Below, piece after piece: positions 9,812 through 22,011 of a stretch of DNA of 46,527 bases. The notes under the pieces were generated by a model. The model searched no databases and was not told where the DNA came from. It saw nothing but the letters and a program-made list of their open reading frames with translations. The DNA lies in assembly GCA_004151065.3 (NCBI GenBank), contig NWUY0304735077.1, positions 1-46,527 of the forward strand, in the 5' to 3' direction. Positions within the stretch are counted from its first letter, which is position 1; the number at the start of each line of letters is the position of its first letter. The position numbers were made by a program, and so were the translations under genes. This DNA is from Larix sibirica (lineage: Eukaryota > Streptophyta > Pinopsida > Pinales > Pinaceae).

Positions 9812-11649
9812 ACCTGCATAGCAGCCCCGGATACCGGGGGACAAAGCGCTATAAGCTTACTAGTCTTCCCCATTCTCCCCAGTGAAGAAGCCGCTATAGG
9901 TGGTTGTGTTCATCCATGTCCAGAACAGGTTTATATGCATGCACTCAATCCCATCCAAACCGGACAACATCTGCAATATATCCCGTAGAAAATAATAATC
10001 AAATTAGTCTCCACCATTTAATATGAAATATGAAAGATGAATAGGAATATGGTGCAAGTCCTATAAAATAATAGGATAAAAAAGCATACATTCCTTAGAC
10101 TGGCAAGTCAGGAGTCAACGTTTCAAAATGTAATCTGTAATCTGCAATATGAAGATGAATCAATAGGGCCCTATCCTCCAATACTTCCCCCAACGGGGAG
10201 GCCCCGGTCTCCCTTCCTCGGCTTGGCAGCCAAGTGCCTTTCGAAGCCCAAAGACTTCGTAGACCTCGTCGTATCAGCCAAGTCAGCCACGATCTGGGAC
10301 TATGTGTGTTCGCGACCTCTTCACCCCAGGCAATGAAGATACCTATTTATTGAATGCTTGGGCTATCAAACAAAGAAGGATCTATAATGATTCCATTCAA
10401 CACGCACCCGGCGTTGCATTCATTTTCAAAACTTATTTCTTTCTGTGTCCTACCTACATCCTTTCTCTGATGGGGCGGGCTGTATTGCGACAGACAGTTT
10501 GAGAGCTTAGCCAAAAGAGGACCGGGCTACGGGGCGGCGCCTCTTATAAAATAATTAACAAATGAAGTTCTGGATGGTGACCCAATGTGCCCTTAGAAAT
10601 ATTATATGTCCCTTACCCTAGCTGTGCTGGAATCTCCCTTTAGTTAGAAGAGCTAAATCATCCAAGGTGTGAGAGAGGAAAAATGGAGGTGCTGGAGATG
10701 AAAGGAGCGATAAACCCAAGAGAGTGGTAAAGTAGTAGAAGATATAGATTAGTATTTTAGGCTAATCTGGAAGTGTTCCTGCAATATATCAAGAGGAGGA
10801 AAGCCAATTTTAAGATACTTTTCCATGGGGAAAAGTCTTTCTTCCGTTGGAAGTGTACCATGGGTGTTGACCATGAATTGTGGGTTCAAGCCCTTGTATC
10901 GTAGGTATTTCCTCAGGAAAGGACACCCCTTTTCCACAGACCGTGACAAAGAGAGGCGATATGGCGGCTTAGGAAAGTAACAGTTCTAAAAGCGCCAAGA
11001 AATCAGGAAGGGTTTCAAAATTGACCCAGTGGATCCCTTTTATATACTCCGCCTGCAGTCTCAGATCCCCTCATCGGACTCATTCCTACCTCTGCTGGGT
11101 AAGACTCCGTGACATAAGTCTCCGTCAACCCCGGTTTCTCCGCTGGGCAATATCACAGGTGTTTCGTCAAGCGCTGTGCCGCACGCGCATTTACTTTTAT
11201 TTCCCACAGCCTAGTTACAGCACTCATTCCTCAGAGTCTCCCAGTGTTACCCGGGTATGACACTCCTACTCTTATAGAGAGTACTCGGTTAGCTATCACG
11301 TCAGCTACTCAGTATTCAAAGCTTGCTGGTGTCACCCAGAAAGCAATTAGAAGCCAGGGCCCCCTAAGTAATGAATAAGAACTCATACTTGTGCTCACTT
11401 CATAGACTTACTTATCCTTCTCACAATACCGGTGTAACCCGGAAAGCAAGTAAGTAAGTGGGCCCATTTGAGGCTGGGCGGAGGAGGGGAAATATTCATC
11501 GGCACAGGAAACTGGATTTTATATGCATATACACATTACGCTCACACACATTAGGCCTTATAGAAACAATTCCCATTACGTCTTATCCCACGCTTGAATA
11601 ATTTGTTCATGATGGTTTATAAAGCTCTTTCCCTAGCGACGAGACCTCA
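9812..11649. other. Unassigned intergenic stretch
   Basis: Holds frames of 66 (10302-10502, +), 66 (10749-10949, -) and 79 codons (11021-11260, +), none recognised. Simple words such as ATGAAATATGAAAGATGAATAGG (about 10022-10044) and CTGTAATCTGCAATATGAAGATGAAT (about 10135-10160) suggest small slippage events. Nothing else can be supported. Confidence 0.4.
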
Positions 11650-11715
11650 CACCAAGAGCGAGGTACTACACAGCTTGTTATATATGATTCCATCAGGTGA
11701 GGATCATACGCCAGA
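11650..11715 (+). repeat. ACACCAAG-GCGAG...CATACGC dispersed repeat, copy 2
   Basis: ACACCAAGAGCGAGGTACTAC, then CAGCTTGTTATATATGATTCC, then GGATCATACGCC. It is the homologue of 8769-8832. The CAGCTTG-GTTATATATGATTC portion recurs alone at 29774-29795, and AGCTTGTTATAT...GGAGGATCATACACA recurs at 40053-40097. Confidence 0.8.
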
Positions 11716-12136
11716 CACATAGAGAGTCTCAGATCTGGGAGGTTGAGCCATCATTCACGCTGGTCATGTAGTTCCAGTCTTGGAGGTTGGTGAGGTAGTC
11801 CCAGTGTGTGAGTTGTACCAATTAACCTTACCTCTTATACACCCAGTACATTTTTACAAGAGATGTGTGCCCATGGTTTCAATACTTACCCAAATGATAG
11901 GTTACCCTATGGTCTCCATATCCAATAGAGTTCTACCCTACGGGGTTGTACGTACAGAACACTAGTTACTACCTGCATGACACTTACCGATACGGAACAT
12001 AATCCCTCTAGGAATAAAATAATATCCCTCGACCTCGACCCTTACCGCTATGGAACAATGGAATGCTCCTTTCTGATTTACACGGGGCACGGCCTTACAT
12101 CGACTGCTGGATGCAATTACGAAGCGTTATATTAAT

Positions 12137-12425
12137 TGCCAGTCATAGCAGCCATTGTCGGAAGGAGTAGCTGCCGACATAGCCCCACCACAAGCCACAC
12201 ATAGACAATCTCATTGCCATAAGGGCATAGCCAATTGTAACAGTAATTTCTGATAGCCAATAATTGTAAGCCGATAATAGCTTGGCTTGGATACTTGGCT
12301 GCTTGGCTAATCAAATGGGGGGGTAAAATCTAATGTGGCTGCTCGCTATTAAACTAGGATAGCTGTTGTGCTAATCGAATGGGCGGGCTAATTGGCTTGG
12401 CTAATTAGTTTAGCTACCAGGTTAC
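12137..12425 (+). repeat. ATAGCC-rich dispersed repeat, copy 2
   Basis: A second copy of the 8268-8540 element: GCCAGTCATAGCAGCC, GCCGACATAGCCCC, GGGCATAGCCAATTG and GCTTGGATACTTGGCTG appear in the same order. The tail repeats GCTAATCAAATGGG/GCTAATCGAATGGG and GGCTAATTGGCTTGG at 12305-12410. A minus frame (12132-12314) arises from the repeat and is not a gene. Confidence 0.65.
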
Positions 12426-12469
12426 TCAACTAGGTTGGAAACAGTTATTCCTAGAAGCTGTTTTCGGTG

Positions 12470-12547
12470 CAGCATGAAGCTGCTCTTGTCAGTGCATTAA
12501 GCTCTAGTCAGTGCTGTAACAGTCATATCATGAAGTTCTAGTCAGTG
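12470..12547 (+). repeat. CTCTAGTCAGTGC tandem array
   Basis: Three diverged units end in CTTGTCAGTGC (12485-12495), CTCTAGTCAGTGC (about 12502-12514) and TTCTAGTCAGTGC (about 12536-12548). Two of them are preceded by CATGAAG. The unit length is 20-34 bp. Confidence 0.75.
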
Positions 12548-13164
12548 CCAGTCCTGGTACTTATAAAAAAAGTTTATATGATGTTCCCATGCCGCTAGTT
12601 TATACCTGTTTTCAATAACTCCCAGGTGGCGCTGCACTCAATTCACTCCATTACAGGTTTCCCCCTTTACGGTATTCAATGCCAGGTTTCAGTACTTATG
12701 CCAGTAAGAGCTGGGATAGGGTGGTGGAATACCGCATACCTTTTTACTCCACTTGGTGGATATTCGAGCTTAGCTACTTGGCTTGGATCCCCCCGGTTAT
12801 TGAAAACAACCTTATTTTCCATTCTTGATCAATTTCATTAGCTCCTTTTGGGGGGAAAAAATGAATACATATATAATGAATCACCTACTACTTGGTGGGA
12901 AACTTATACAAACTCCTTAACGCTTTGGATCAATTTCCCCCTTGTTGGATCAATACAACTTCCCCCTTTGGAGGCTTACGCCACGGATTGATCTTTTATC
13001 AGCAAATAAATAACCCTTCACCCCGCGGACCTGGAGGAGGAATAAGCCAGCGGACAACCGCCGGATTATACTGAGGCTGCTGCCGGGAGGGTCAATTATG
13101 GGACAGGCAACACATAAATGGAGATGCTCATAAGTAATGTGCACTAAACCTATAACTTTATTAT
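12548..13164. other. Unassigned sequence
   Basis: The words TTACTCCACTTGGTGGA and CTACTACTTGGTGGGAAACTTA, and GGATCAATTTCCCCC/GGATCAATACAACTTCCCCC, recur at 12745-12975 and mark an eroded tandem repeat. The short frames here are not recognised. Confidence 0.4.
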
Positions 13165-13225
13165 AAGTTTAGACGCCTTTGTTGAATCAGCTACAACATT
13201 GGGAGCAAGCACCCAGTCCACCTTA
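13165..13225 (+). repeat. CAACATTGGGAGCA-GCACC dispersed repeat, copy 1
   Basis: TTAGACGCCTTTGTTGAATC, then CTACAACATTGGGAGCAAGC, then ACCCAGTCCACCTTA. The counterpart is at 31530-31590 (CCACAACGTTGGGAGCAGGCACCAAGTCAGCTT). It shares the GAGC-GGCACCAAGT core with the GGCACCAGGT family. Confidence 0.6.
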
Positions 13226-13360
13226 TACGGATTCCACCAAACGATCTCATTTCACATTCTTATTTAGGTCAATAAGATTTTCATAGGGTCCAATAAGGGT
13301 GAGATCGGAGACAATAAAATGAATTTCTCTTTCAATCAATTTTGGCATCTCATGAGCGGA

Positions 13361-13388
13361 GCCGCTTGTCCTTCCGAGGGCAAGGATG
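13361..13388 (+). repeat. Inverted dispersed repeat, arm 1
   Basis: GCCGCTTGTCCTTCCGAG, then GGCAAGGA. Its reverse complement lies at 45603-45630, with an extra three bases between the two blocks. The two arms are about 32 kb apart in opposite orientation. Confidence 0.8.
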
Positions 13389-15480
13389 TTTCTCTATATT
13401 TTGCAGGATGCCATTGGCTGACCGGGTAGACTAGACGCTTCAACGGGAGCCTTCGAATGCAAGAAGCAAGGATTTCAATTCTTGGAGGCAGCAGGCTGGA
13501 CCCAGGATATTTATATTTCTCTATTGACGGATCAGAGCTGGCAATTAAGCAAAGTAGTACGCTTTTACATTTATTCATCATAAATTCTATTTGGCATAAT
13601 ATAAAATATAATGAAAATGCACACACTACTAGGGAAACTAATACAATTTATACTTTAAACATAGTAATAATCAGACTTTAAATATGCCCTGGACACCGCG
13701 AGAATGCCTTGGGAACTTTCTGAAACTATTCCTTTTGTTCCTATGCCGCATCTACTTCTTTGGTTGGAACCTACGGAATTCAGACACTTTGATTCTTCTT
13801 CCTTACACCCCCTACTTCAACGCTTTTACCACAACGTCACTGGTCCACCAGAACACTAAAACATTTTTGTTCAGATAACACGAGTCGGGAATACTACAGA
13901 GCTTCACCCGCTTGAGGAAAGAACAAGTACCGGGGAATGAGCGCAACAAAGAAAGAAAGAAAAGGGCCTGTTGAATAAGCCTGGTTCCAATAGACCTTTC
14001 AAAGAAAGAGCAGCCTTCAAAGAAAAGATTACGGGGAAGGAATCCAAAACTAAGGAGCCGATTGAGCGCTACCAACAAGGGAGCCTGGTCATTTATAGAG
14101 AGCGCTACCGAACCAACCCGCTACTCAATCGTTGGCAATTACACTCCTTTCTGTGGATTTAAGCTTCGAAACTTGAATAACACACGCCATATCCACCCAT
14201 ACACTACAAATAAAGAAGAACCGGCAGGAAACGAACCGGCTGGGAACCCACGAACCGACGAAACAAGGGCACTGGGTAAGGACAGGAACGAGCAACCAGC
14301 CCCTATATGTAGGGGAAGGTAGGGACTACACACACTTCATTGTTTTTAAGTCAAGGCATAAGTGTCTTCTGCCTATCAATCCATATCTTGAGGTAAGCTC
14401 CAAAAGTATTTGCAAGCATAGCCCTCTTTTTTCTATCCCGAAGGATTAACGGAAGTATTCGCGCGAAAGAAAGCACACACACAAAGGCATATCAAGGAAG
14501 GAAGGAAGCACACGGATAAACGGAGTACGTAATTATAAAGCATAAGTCTTATAACGGATGAACAATTAAAAAAAAAGCTCAATATTGACCCATGGCTTTT
14601 CTTTGAGGTCAGCCTTAACCCAAGCTTACCAATAAAAATTAGTCATCAGTGTAACGGGACGATTACCGTTATTCCTGCTTGAATCAGACCCTCTTCTTAC
14701 TCGTTGAGGACGAAATTCTATTATTAGTTATAGGAAACCTATGGAACCTGAAAAACATAGGAAACAAGGAAGCAAGGCATCAGTCCCACAGCCAACCAAT
14801 ACGATAGTAAAGAGGAGTATTACCATCCGGGGGTGAGAGTGGGTGGGCTCCCCTTCCCATACAGTCTCACAGGTATAGGAGTCAGACATATCCCCTCCCC
14901 TTGTTGCTATGTGCCCGACCCACCTTAGGAATTATAAATAACATAAAAATAACAAGGATACACAGGGTGTAGGATGAGGTATCTGAATTATTGAAGCAGG
15001 GCCCTTACTGTCCTTTCCTTTTGTAGGACTGTGGAACAAGATAAGCAAGTAAGCTCAAACAAGCAGCAGCTACTACTATGAGTAAAAGCTATATTGTTAT
15101 AGTCCCTTTGGTCTTTAAACAAGGGATTGTTATTTTCCAATGATACACTAACTTTATGAGGAACAGTATTAACAATGATCCTAAGAGTAGCTTTGCCATT
15201 GGATTGTTGTTCCTCCTTGAACCACCACAACAAAGCAATTTATTTGGTTTTAGAGAAGTTGTATCAGCAAAACTTTGTGTCTGCTTGCCCTTCCTGTTTT
15301 TATTTGTTCCGGCGCCAGCGTCGCAGCGGGTTTTCCAAGTTCGTCATAGGCTATTCTGGGCAGGTTTTACTTGGTCTTAAAATGGGTGAGTCCATGCAAA
15401 CCTCCTATCTGTGTGAAAGTGTTAAAATGCTATTTTTGATTCACTGTTTTACACCTCCTTTTCTTATGTTTGACTAACTC
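13389..15480. other. Unassigned intergenic stretch
   Basis: Several overlapping frames of 60-100 codons occur on both strands and none matches a family I know. The 13971-14162 frame is strongly basic (PFKERAAFKEKITGKESKTK), reflecting AAAGAAAG/CAAAGAAA repeats at 13947-14030. GAACCGGC/GAACCGAC words recur at 14219-14262. A frame pair at 14988-15233 (-) and 15175-15477 (+) overlaps on opposite strands, so at most one could be real. Confidence 0.35.
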
Positions 15481-18400
15481 TTTATGTTGGACCACCTCTC
15501 CCACGCATACAAATATAGCAAGCAAGTTCAATAAGCAAGCTCCCCATCCATAGTGTGGTTGGTAAATTACTTACTATTTATATAAATGCTAAAATTGTGA
15601 TAAAGTTGGCTAAAGGTTGAAAGGTGAACGGCTTATGGTTCCTGGTTAGGCTTAAGGCAAAAGGTGAAAAGGTAAAGTCCCTTGGTTAAAAAGGGGAGAG
15701 GGTTAGATGCGAAAAAATAGAGGATGGATAGAGTAACTGGTAATTTAACAATTGAAAGGCCTATGCTGGATGGATGGATGGTGTCACGAAACCAGTTATT
15801 GCTTGCTGGCTGTAACCACGCTCAAGGTTCAATGCTGGTAGGAGACCGCAGCGTAAGCCGCCTTGTTCAAATCCGGCACCTTACACCACCTCTCCATGCA
15901 TGAGTAGTAGTCTACAATCCTAAGTTTCAAGTTGGATGGATATGTCTTTCCCTAGCGAATAAAGGAAGGTTGTGTCCATTTCCAAAAGAAATGATCAGAT
16001 TTTCGCTGTTGTAGTTAACCTTAACCAATTATGTGTATTTCATAAGTTCTATCTCCATGTCAATAGATATTAAGGCTGCTATAGTGTATAGGCTGTACTC
16101 TATCTATAGCTATAGAGTTCAAGCTGAAGAGGTCTAGACTTACGGTGCGCTAACTAGCCACGAAGAAGCTGGTTGTTTTTATCTTTAGATATTCGGCTTT
16201 ATTTAAACCTTTCTCTAACCTTCTGGGTTTCCAATCTGTACCAGTTGTTCTTCAACGTCCCCTGGCCTTATGTTTGTTATTGATGAGCGTGACTGAGGAA
16301 GAATTGAGAATGCATGCGTTTAGGAAAGGTCTTTAGGCATTGACTAAAAAGCCTAGTTCTAATAGTTTATTTGGGCATACACTGATCTAAAGTAAAGTGA
16401 GGGGGCGGACGCAAAGGAAATAATTTCATGATTTGGTAACCTCGCTACCTGAAAGTCGAAACTGTTTTCGCGCGACAAGGATACAATAAAGAGAATACCA
16501 CAAAACTTTAGCGCTCTTTGAGTTGTAGAATCGTTATGGCGTATAATTAACCTGGTATTTTGCGACAGGCGGATAATCATATAGTGAAGGGCTGTTATAA
16601 CCTTATTCATTTTATTCCCCTAAAATAGCTAGCTATAGTTCAGAAATAACGGACTTATTATTTACTTCCCCTCAAAGAGATAGCTCAGGTAAGGTCACTT
16701 GCCTTAGCTCTGCGTAAGGTCCTCGCCCTCTTTATTAGACTTAGTTGGTTAGTGGCTCATCCATCGGGGGACTCTAACTGAATTTTATTATATATATATA
16801 TTTCAAAAGCCATTTACATACGTTTTCCTTGGTGGTTATGCCCTTGCACGCCCATTTCAGTATTGATGTAGCCCCAGTTTGTTGAGGTGGTAGGTAGCAC
16901 ACCCGGTCCCCTAACTCCTTCCTTCCGATCAGTGGGAATAGATATACGAACGCCGAAGTAATTCACAGGAATGGATGGCTTTAATAAGGAATAACATTAC
17001 CTGAGATAAACACGAGCTAACTAATCTTATTTCTCTTTTATTGCTGGGTGAAAGGCACCATTCACTTTATTTCGGGCCAGGTAAGCTACTTTTTTTAATT
17101 ACAAGGGGTATACTTTATATGAAATATATAGGGACGATCGGGCCCGGTCCACCTGCACATACTAAATTATTTCATATTACTGGTGAGCTACAGAATGACT
17201 GTCCTCGAGCGCAGGTCCAGTGTACAAATATCTGAATCTGGAAATGCTATTATGTAAGTTAAAGAATGATGGGCAGAAACAAATCTGTGTCATTCGAGAT
17301 ATGTGCATTTCGTAAAAGCAGGAGGCGCGTTTGTTTAATGTAATATATGTTCAATGAATATCTGATACTCAGTTGCTCCTTATGTTCTCCGTTCAACCGG
17401 TTTTAAAGTGTGAATAGAGAGTTTTATTCAGGTACTCACTCGACCAAAAATAGAGTACGATAACTTGATCGCTGCCGCTCACTGTACATTGATTGACGGG
17501 TTAGCTCCTGGCATGGGCATTTATGGGTACAGTCATTGCTTTATATCCCCGTCGCTCCCTGCACTTCTATATTTTCCTCGACCAGCGTTATAAAGTTGAA
17601 GTATTTTCCTCGACCTATTTAAACTCAAGAGCGCTTGTATAGATAGTTAGTTCACACTGAGAACATTGTTTACATCGTTTCGTTTTCCGATCCGGCTCGC
17701 TCTTGACAACTTGAAACCTTTGAGCCTTCCTCGTATTATTTGAGCCCTCGTATTAAGCTTTGACAGAATAAGGCTTAATTTAGATGCCTTAAGATAGGGA
17801 GGCCCGCGGATAAAGAGAAGGAGAAGGAAAAGCTAAGGCTAAGCACTCGCATCAAATTGAAAGCGGGTGAGCTTATTCATTTTTAAGGTTACTGCTTTAA
17901 GGTCGAGTGCTCTCCTGGGGATTGCGTCACCATCTTCCCTTCCCACTTACGAACTTGTGAATAACCCAATAAGCTAAAGAAGACCCTTTCTTGCATTTTG
18001 TGACTTCGGCTATGCATGCCCAAAAGCATATTACTTAATAGCATTTCCTAAATTAATGAGGTAAAAATAGGGACCTCAAGTATGGCCGTTTTGCGGACGA
18101 CTGTACTTTAGGAACTGGAGTGAATTCGGATAGCCTCGCACTAGAGACACTAACCCAATTTAGCCAGTTTCTTAAAAGTGAGTTAGGCGGACTCTCTTTT
18201 CGGGTCAAACTTATAAAGAAAACCGGGTGTACTGCATACCCGTTCACCTTCACAACGTCCCACATAAGCCTAACACAGCACCGCATGGGACAGCATGACA
18301 TGGCATCGGACACGGGCAGTGAACACGGCATGGGAAGGGGGGGCCACCCGACATAGCCTCAACCGGCAGAGCCAGTAATCAGTGTTAACAGTGTCGGTAT

Positions 18401-18597
18401 CATTAAGTATAGCCTCCACTGGTTGTTCATATAGCTGGTTCCATCTAGCCCCGGTTAAAGAGAAAGACAAGAGCCCTGTTGAAAGAGCGCTGTTGTAAGA
18501 GCTTGGTTACACAAACAAATATGGTGGTTACTCTTCAATAGATTATCTAAATTATGGCGTTGATCGCTACAGAATAGTTCTTGTAATTACCCTCATT
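15481..18597. other. Long unassigned intergenic stretch
   Basis: Contains AAGGTTGAAAGGTGAA/AAGGTGAAAAGGTAAA words at about 15613-15675, a GGAT microsatellite at 15767-15779, an (AT)n run at about 16790-16799 and a pair of phrases TATTTTCCTCGACC at about 17569-17582 and 17602-17615. No gene, tRNA or intron core was recognised. Confidence 0.4.
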
Positions 18598-18815
18598 AAT
18601 CAGGACAGATGCTTTACCCTTGAGCTAGCTTCTTGAGGACATAATTTTTCCTTCCCCTAGTGATAACATCACTTCAACTGGACATACGCTTTGAACCTTC
18701 CCCTTTTTTTATACTCCCCCATAAGCTCTAAAGCCTTACCCCGTGTTATCAGGACAGACACTTCGAACCTTGCCCTCGAGGCTCTAACGCTTCAACCCGT
18801 GTTAAATGGACATAC
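18598..18815 (+). repeat. Degenerate 56-71-bp tandem array (TCAGGACAGACGCTTTGAACC)
   Basis: Units begin near 18600 (TCAGGACAGATGCTTTACCC), 18677 (ACTGGACATACGCTTTGAACC), 18748 (ATCAGGACAGACACTTCGAACC) and a partial unit at 18804 (AAATGGACATACATATGG). Units two and three share the tail CTCTAA(A)GC...ACCCCGTGTT/CTCTAACGC...ACCCGTGTT. Related words occur at 31934-31962 (TTTGACAGAAGCTTCGAACC). Confidence 0.8.
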
Positions 18816-19195
18816 ATATGGGCCACCTTTTATTAAGCAAATTTACCCATATGGATAGGTCCTTCCTATAGATCTTGCCCGGCCGATAAGAGGGCTTCGT
18901 TTGACCTGCACTTACCTATACCTCATACGCGTTAGACAGAGATGGCAGCAACAAGAAGGCTTCGAAGCATCTACTACTTTAGGCTCGCAGGAAACCATAC
19001 TACATAACGTTATTAGGCTTTCTGACCCCATATTTATGTTACCCATATTAATTAGGCAACTGTCTTCCCATTTTGTTATTTATGCCTTTATGTATCCCTT
19101 TACGCTTTCAGGAAAAAAAGAAAACATCCAAACAAAGTACCTTTAACGCCTTCACATAAGACCCATAGCTATTATTGTGTCTATTATTGGGGGGC
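18816..19195. other. Unassigned sequence
   Basis: One 81-codon frame (18901-19146, +) has a hydrophobic middle and a lysine-rich tail. It is not recognised, and its length is within chance. Confidence 0.35.
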
Positions 19196-19312
19196 CAGGC
19201 TACGGAAAACGGATACGGAAACTACAGCGCCAACAGCTACGGCGGCTACATATATGGCAACTACAACAGAAACAACGGCAGCTACAAACAGCAACAGCTA
19301 CGGCACGCGGGC
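19196..19312 (+). repeat. Hexanucleotide GG(C/A)TAC/GGAAAC array 1
   Basis: A six-base period is visible: GGCTAC, GGAAAC, GGATAC, GGAAAC, then CAACAGCTACGGCGGCTACA and later GGCAGCTACAAACAGC. A second array with the same words is at 29305-29425. Translated in frame it would give G/S/N/Y-type repeats. The frame is not sustained, so I call it a microsatellite-derived array. Confidence 0.8.
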
Positions 19313-21437
19313 GGACGAACAGCCAACTAACTATAGTGTTAGGTTAGGTGGTGCAACGGACGGAAAACAGAAAACCAACCATGTGTTCTGTAGCGGTAAG
19401 TAATTTGAGGTAGGAACGTCTGTTCCATAGGGGTAAGTGATTTCGAGGGCTATGGTTCCTCCGTAGAGTTCGAGGTCGAGTTTGAGTTAAGGTTTTCAAT
19501 AATATTTTCCACCAAAACTTTGTGTCTGGGCCAAACCAGGTATTCAATCGATCACTAAATCTCTCCAGCCCAGGCCAACACAGCCTTTTATTCCCGCCCA
19601 GCGGCCCCTGATCCAAGCCCAGTAGCCCAGCCCAAACATAGAATCCATTCGATCGTTGCACAGATAAATCCATATCCCAGCAAATAGAAACCCTTCACTT
19701 AAGCCGTTCCCACTGCACAAATAAGCCATTCACTTATGCACCTAGCCCCCTCCCTCCGTGTCATTCACTGCACTTCGCAATGATTGCATTATAGACGTGA
19801 ATATCCCACGATAAGCTAAGCACCGCCTTCCTTATAGCATGCTTACTTCATATTCCCTCCATTTCACAATCCTATTGGATCGAAAGCAAACCTATAAATA
19901 AATTATTCCAGCCAGCAAGGGGCGCTGAACAAAAAAGTCAATTGAGTCAAGCCTGGCAATTATATAGAAACGTCACGAAATGAAATTCTTCGCTAATAAA
20001 AACTACACTTTAAGTGCTCGAATGGAATTCCTCGGCCCCCCCTAAAAAGGCGATTTCAATATCCAAAACAAGCGAATGAGAAGGAGCAAGGAACGAGCCG
20101 CTCGACCGAATATATGATATGATCCAAGGCCATATCTCCTCTGGCGGTAAGGACATCTTTTAATTCCATCAAGTTGCACAGTTCGCGACGTTGGAACTCA
20201 CTCTAGTGAGGCCTTTCTTTATTAGTGCAGGCTCCGACAACAGTACAGATCCATCGAAGGGTAAGAGCCGCCATTGAAGTAATATCGCTTGCCCCAGGAA
20301 TGATGATCCCCCAACAAAGAAGAGATAGGGTAAAATTTTATGCGGTTTGTTGGCTAACCTTTCTTTTTACCAACCCCATTCCTTTTGAACAATGATGATT
20401 TTCAATTCCTCTCAGCTATTCGAACCATGCGGCTATGACCTTACTATCTTCAAACTCAGCAGCTATTCAAACCATGCATAACCAACCCCAAGCAGCGGCA
20501 GTAGAGTTATTAAGCATAGGTAACAGATTCCCTCAATGCCAGCAGTATAAACTTAAGTGGATGGGGAGCATGCAGTCTCAAGTAAGGCAGCCTTGAAACC
20601 GCCTTTCTGAAGAAGCCAGCCCTAAAGGCAAGTACAAAAGAAAGTGTAAGGGATAGTAAAATATATATTAGTAGCGCACCTACCTCTTGCGATTCTTTCG
20701 ATATCGCATCATCTATACGTTATTATTCTATTTATAACTATAGTTTTCTTGCTGTAGCTGCTAAACTCTGTAGTTTCTGTAGTTCAAATTAGCTGTAGTT
20801 AACTCCCGAGTTCCAATAGCTGCTTAAATGAGACTTACTTATAATTAAACTCTATCCCATTGATAAATGATCATAAATTATATTTATAATGGAACTTACT
20901 GCAGTATAACTATAGCTACTAGTTCTAGTTACATATAAACAAATCAATACGTCGATATGTGATGATGTTGTATGTATATGTCCTTGCCATTGTCATAAAC
21001 ATGTACAGTGTCAATGCCAGGTGGGGTTTATATGCACTCAATTCCATAAAAAAACATAATCTGGGTATGCCCCTGCACCAGGCCTACTTCTATAGCCGAT
21101 AGGAGGGGGAATAGAAGTTACCCCTATCAACCTGAATAATACATGCATTATTATTGGAGCCATGTTCCAGGGGGTGGTTGTTATTGCTTTTGAATTCACT
21201 CTAGTGAAACAGCAGGGTCTCCTTTATTAAGGTAGGGCTCCAACAACGCCCAATTCTCATATGGTGAGAGCATTACCAATAAGAGTCATTCATTGCATTA
21301 TTACGTTCCATACTGTATTTTATTTATTATTACATTATCACCACCTGTATCCATGGCCTCAGGTGGTTCGGTCGGGGCAGGCACAAATAAGTTTGGTTGG
21401 ACAAGATGACAAATATAAATATAATAGCTTTGGGGCT
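19313..21437. other. Unassigned intergenic stretch
   Basis: A minus frame of 109 codons (19344-19673) overlaps another minus frame at 19544-19729, both glycine/tryptophan-rich and unrecognised. A copy of the GAACGAGCCGCTCGACC family is at 20084-20108. CTGTAGTT words cluster at 20750-20800. The phrase CACTCTAGTGA occurs at 20200-20210 and 21197-21207, each followed by a TTTATTA(A/G)...GGCTCC(A/G)ACAAC phrase, so these two are diverged copies of a repeat about 1 kb apart. Confidence 0.4.
20084..20108 (+). repeat. GAACGAGCCGCTCGACC family copy
   Basis: GAGCAAGGAACGAGCCGCTC then GACC. The same word set occurs at 2001-2023, 32565-32590 and 33819-33843, more weakly at 38461-38475, and inverted at 21871-21882. 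Confidence 0.6.
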
Positions 21438-21505
21438 CATCCAATCCAACCCAATGGGGTTTTTACTATACTATAGTGTCCAATAGGGAATCAACAAGGG
21501 AAATA
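21438..21505 (+). repeat. CCAATGGGGTTT...ATCAACAAG dispersed repeat, copy 1
   Basis: CCAACCCAATGGGGTTTTTACTA, then GTCCAATAGGGAATCAACAAGGGAAATA. The homologue at 44268-44330 reads ACTAATCCAATGGGGTTTCCTACT, then GATCCAATGGGACATCAACAAGAGGAATA. It is a diverged ~65-bp direct repeat about 23 kb apart. Confidence 0.8.
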
Positions 21506-21937
21506 TAATAAAATATATGAATTGCACATATATAAGTGTAACTATGCATTTTGACTCGTATCCTCGCTCCTTACACATAGCAACCATTCTCTCTAAATGA
21601 ACAACCCGTTATAACCTACGTTTGTTTGGTTGGTTGGGGACAGGATTGAAAAACCTTTTCTCATTTCACGTTGTTTTTACTTTGTCACAACCTTCTTTAG
21701 TTGTGTTATAGTCGACAGCTAGCTAATCAACGGGCCTTCACAACAGCACTCACTACCCATGCAGGACCCTTTCATTCATAGGCGGTGTTACAAGTTGTGG
21801 TTACCCACCATTTTGTTTGTCTGTTGTTCGGGACCAGATTTCACATCAAAAATTATCCAAAAATGGTGGAGGAGCGGCTCGTCTCCTCGGGTATAAAGAT
21901 TTACTCTCTCAGCAGGTAGGTGGGGATGGGCTTATAA
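21506..21937. other. Unassigned sequence
   Basis: AT-rich start, then GT-rich sequence. GGAGCGGCTCGT at 21871-21882 is the inverted form of the ACGAGCCGCTC family. No gene seen. Confidence 0.4.
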
Positions 21938-22011
21938 AGATGGAGAGTATATTCTTGTCTCTCTCTCCCAAAGACCTCCTAATCTGGCCGCTCAGTAAGG
22001 CCAGGCAGGTA
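21938..22011 (+). repeat. AAAGACCTCCT-ATCTGGCCGCTC dispersed repeat, copy 1
   Basis: AGTATATTCTTGTCTCTCTC, then CCAAAGACCTCCTAATCTGG, then CCGCTCAGTAAGGCCAGGCAGGT. The homologue at 39180-39246 reads GTCTCTCCCACCCAAAGACC then TCCTCATCTGGCCGCTCCTTCCGGCCAGGCAGTT. It is one of the best-conserved dispersed pairs in the window. Confidence 0.85.

Noticed and set aside
15862-15880. CTTGTTCAAATCCGGCACC resembling a tRNA T-arm
   Set aside because: No acceptor stem, D-arm or anticodon stem can be drawn around it; only the GTTCAAATCC word matches.
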